A DNA stretch of 64,000 nucleotides from an uncultured Verrucomicrobia subdivision 3 bacterium (GTDB taxonomy: Bacteria > Verrucomicrobiota > Verrucomicrobiia > Limisphaerales > UBA11358). Position 1 is the stretch's first letter, and every line of letters starts with the position of its first letter. The notes beneath the pieces are model-generated. The model did no database searches. It saw only the letters and a program-made list of their open reading frames with translations, and had not been told where the DNA came from. The position numbers and the translations under genes were made by a program. Below are positions 62,547 to 64,000 of the stretch, one piece after another. The DNA is taken from NCBI GenBank assembly GCA_903875465.1, contig CAIQWB010000062.1, positions 1 through 64,000 of the forward strand, written 5' to 3'.

Positions 62547-63287
62547 ATGAAATCGGATTTGGCGATTTCGGATTATTTGAACGAGGTGCATACCGATTGG
62601 CTGGAAAGTCGGGAGTCATTTCCCAAAAACGTTTATTTAAAACACTATTGGCCAATCCCCTTTTTCGGCAACCCCGCGACCGCACTGGTGGCAACGGTGG
62701 GTGTAAATCCTTCGTCCGGTGAATTTGCCCAAGGTCGGAAGTGGAAAGATGTCCAATCCGCCAAGGATTGGAAACTCCGCCTCAAGAACTATTTCAAAGG
62801 CGAAGTGCCTGCACACCGATGGTTTGGCACGTGGAGCGCCGGTCTGGATTTGCTGGGAGTTTCCTACGCGGCAGGCACCGCAGCGCATGTTGACGTTTCC
62901 TATCGCCCCACAAAAGCCATGCTGCGGAATCGAACCACCGATCACGCGGAGTTTCGTCACATGATTGACCGAGACGTCGCCTGGTTGTTCCAGTTGCTGC
63001 CACTTTGCCCAAACCTGCGTGGCTTGCTCGTCTTTGGGCCGGTGGTTCGTTCCGACGGCACCACCGAGAGCCTTGCCGCCTTCTTCCGTAACAATGCGTC
63101 GCGCCATGGTGTCAAAGTTTCACCGGATAACGGCGTGTGCCGGGAAGTGAACGGCCAGCCAGACTGGAATTTTTTTATACATGAGGTTACGGCCCTGGAG
63201 ACAGAAGACGTCACCGATACTGTATTGGAGAATCTTACCCAGCATCGCCAAATACTATTAGGCAAACTTCATCTGAAGTCTAAGTGA
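62547..63287 (+). CDS. Unknown protein with a GxNPS motif
   Basis: A 246-residue protein, 12 bp after the metallopeptidase gene, so part of the R-M operon. The N-terminal third has ALVATVGVNPSSGEFAQGRK, which resembles motif 1 of uracil-DNA-glycosylase-like folds; LRGLLVFGPVVRSDG may be a second strand-loop. The fold assignment is weak, and no catalytic residues can be fixed. Restriction-associated and possibly a defence accessory. Confidence 0.6.
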   Translation: MKSDLAISDYLNEVHTDWLESRESFPKNVYLKHYWPIPFFGNPATALVATVGVNPSSGEFAQGRKWKDVQSAKDWKLRLKNYFKGEVPAHRWFGTWSAGLDLLGVSYAAGTAAHVDVSYRPTKAMLRNRTTDHAEFRHMIDRDVAWLFQLLPLCPNLRGLLVFGPVVRSDGTTESLAAFFRNNASRHGVKVSPDNGVCREVNGQPDWNFFIHEVTALETEDVTDTVLENLTQHRQILLGKLHLKSK

Positions 63288-63367
63288 CCCTTTTGCAAAT
63301 TTATTTTAGCGTTTTTATCGCTCGTTAGGGGCATGGTCATGGCCGCCTCAAATGGCCAGAATTGAGG
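63288..63367. other. Probable end of the accessory operon
   Basis: 80 bp with no gene and no copy of the tRNA-Arg attachment sequence. The change from defence genes to a glycoside hydrolase happens here, but no boundary repeat is visible. Confidence 0.35.
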
Positions 63368-64000
63368 ATGCCTCACTCAATTGTGCGATTTGCCAGACGC
63401 GTTGTCTCGGTCTGGATTTTTGCCATTTTCGTTGGTTCCCTGTTGGCTGGCGAATCCCTGCGCGAGCATTGTTCGCTGGATGCGAACTGGAAGTTTCATC
63501 TGGGCGAGGACTGGCCTTATGCCCTCAAACTGAATCGGGCGGGGGTAAGCACCGGGCCGGCATCGCCTGAATTTAATGACAGTGCCTGGCGCACAGTGGA
63601 TTTGCCGCATGATTGGGCGGTGGAACTGCCGTTTGATCGCACGGCGGAATGCAACCATGGCTTCAAGCCGGTTGGACCGAAATTTCCCCAAAATAGCATT
63701 GGCTGGTACCGCCGGACCTTTACGTTGCCCCCCGGGGATGCGGGCAAACGCGTTTCCCTCCAGTTCGACGGGGTGTTTCGGGATGCGACGGTCTGGGTAA
63801 ATGGCTGGCTGGTCATGCGTCACGAAAGTGGTTATTCACCCTTTGACATCGATATTACGGATTTGACCCATTTCGGCGGCCAGACCACGGTGACCGTGCG
63901 GGTGGATGCGAGCAAATCCGAAGGGTGGTTTTATGAGGGGGCGGGTATTTACCGGCATGTTTGGTTGAACAAAACCTCGCCCGTGGCCATTGCGCCGGAC
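63368..64000 (+). CDS. GH2-family beta-galactosidase-like protein, 5' part
   Basis: The first 211 codons of a gene cut by the window edge. A signal peptide (RVVSVWIFAIFVGSLLA) is followed by the GH2 sugar-binding domain: LDANWKFHLGED, WRTVDLPHDWAVELPF, NSIGWYRRTFTLP, VSLQFDGVFRDATVWVNGWL and GWFYEGAGIYRHVWLNK. This is the start of an exported beta-galactosidase or related glycoside hydrolase. The catalytic barrel lies outside the window. The ATG at 63368 is preferred because it opens the signal peptide directly. Confidence 0.88.
   Translation, partial: MPHSIVRFARRVVSVWIFAIFVGSLLAGESLREHCSLDANWKFHLGEDWPYALKLNRAGVSTGPASPEFNDSAWRTVDLPHDWAVELPFDRTAECNHGFKPVGPKFPQNSIGWYRRTFTLPPGDAGKRVSLQFDGVFRDATVWVNGWLVMRHESGYSPFDIDITDLTHFGGQTTVTVRVDASKSEGWFYEGAGIYRHVWLNKTSPVAIAPD

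Noticed and set aside
63288-63367. Right attachment site of the element.
   Set aside because: No stretch here matches any part of the 47-bp tRNA-Arg fragment, so the boundary cannot be placed here on sequence grounds.
43041-64000. CRISPR array or cas genes in the defence region.
   Set aside because: No regularly spaced direct repeats and no Cas-like proteins are seen.

Overview
The window looks like a chromosome segment of a Gram-negative bacterium of the PVC group, most likely Verrucomicrobiota (Pedosphaera/Limisphaerales-like). This is inferred from gene content: a VPEA-tailed exported protein, tandem DUF1080 proteins beside Gfo/Idh/MocA oxidoreductases, very large propeller-type hybrid kinases and a UreA-UreB fusion. 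No rRNA or complete tRNA is present, so the assignment is not firm.

Layout. 1-480: short palindromic repeats. 481-6047: ice-binding-like exported protein, hotdog thioesterase, Hsp20, Lon, a LolA-like protein and a small exported protein. 6085-10249 (minus): type II secretion genes in the order gspF-H-I-J-K. 10286-13147: LarE, a small lipoprotein and an SpmA-SpmB fusion. 13156-20460: a hybrid sensor kinase divergent from a NarL-type kinase and response regulator. 20490-21134: beta-carbonic anhydrase. 21521-27498: a carbohydrate cluster (TIM-barrel isomerase, two Gfo/Idh/MocA oxidoreductases, MFS transporter, DUF1080 protein) that fits 3-keto-sugar metabolism.

27831-42469 is a complete urea uptake and urease locus: outer-membrane porin, urtABCDE, ureD, a ureAB fusion, ureC, ureF and ureG. 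It is preceded by the most unusual gene here, a LysR-type regulator whose C-terminus is a whole UrtA-like urea-binding domain, very similar to the UrtA encoded 3 kb downstream. A palindromic LysR-type site and a sigma-54-like -24/-12 element lie between regulator and operon. I infer a cytoplasmic urea (or amide) sensor made by fusing a duplicated transporter receptor onto a DNA-binding regulator.

43041-63287 is an accessory region. It starts at the 3' part of a tRNA-Arg(ACG) gene (an attachment-site remnant) next to a tyrosine recombinase, followed by an HTH protein, a winged-helix protein and a DnaC-like ATPase. Next come a strongly folded candidate RNA with its own terminator and a type I restriction-modification operon. 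In that operon hsdM, hsdS, a DUF4209/HEPN gene, an AAA_13 (RloC/PrrC-like) ATPase, hsdR and a YgjP-like metallopeptidase are joined by 4-nt overlaps. The intact tRNA expected at the far end of the element is not in the window. A GH2 beta-galactosidase gene begins at 63368 and runs off the edge.
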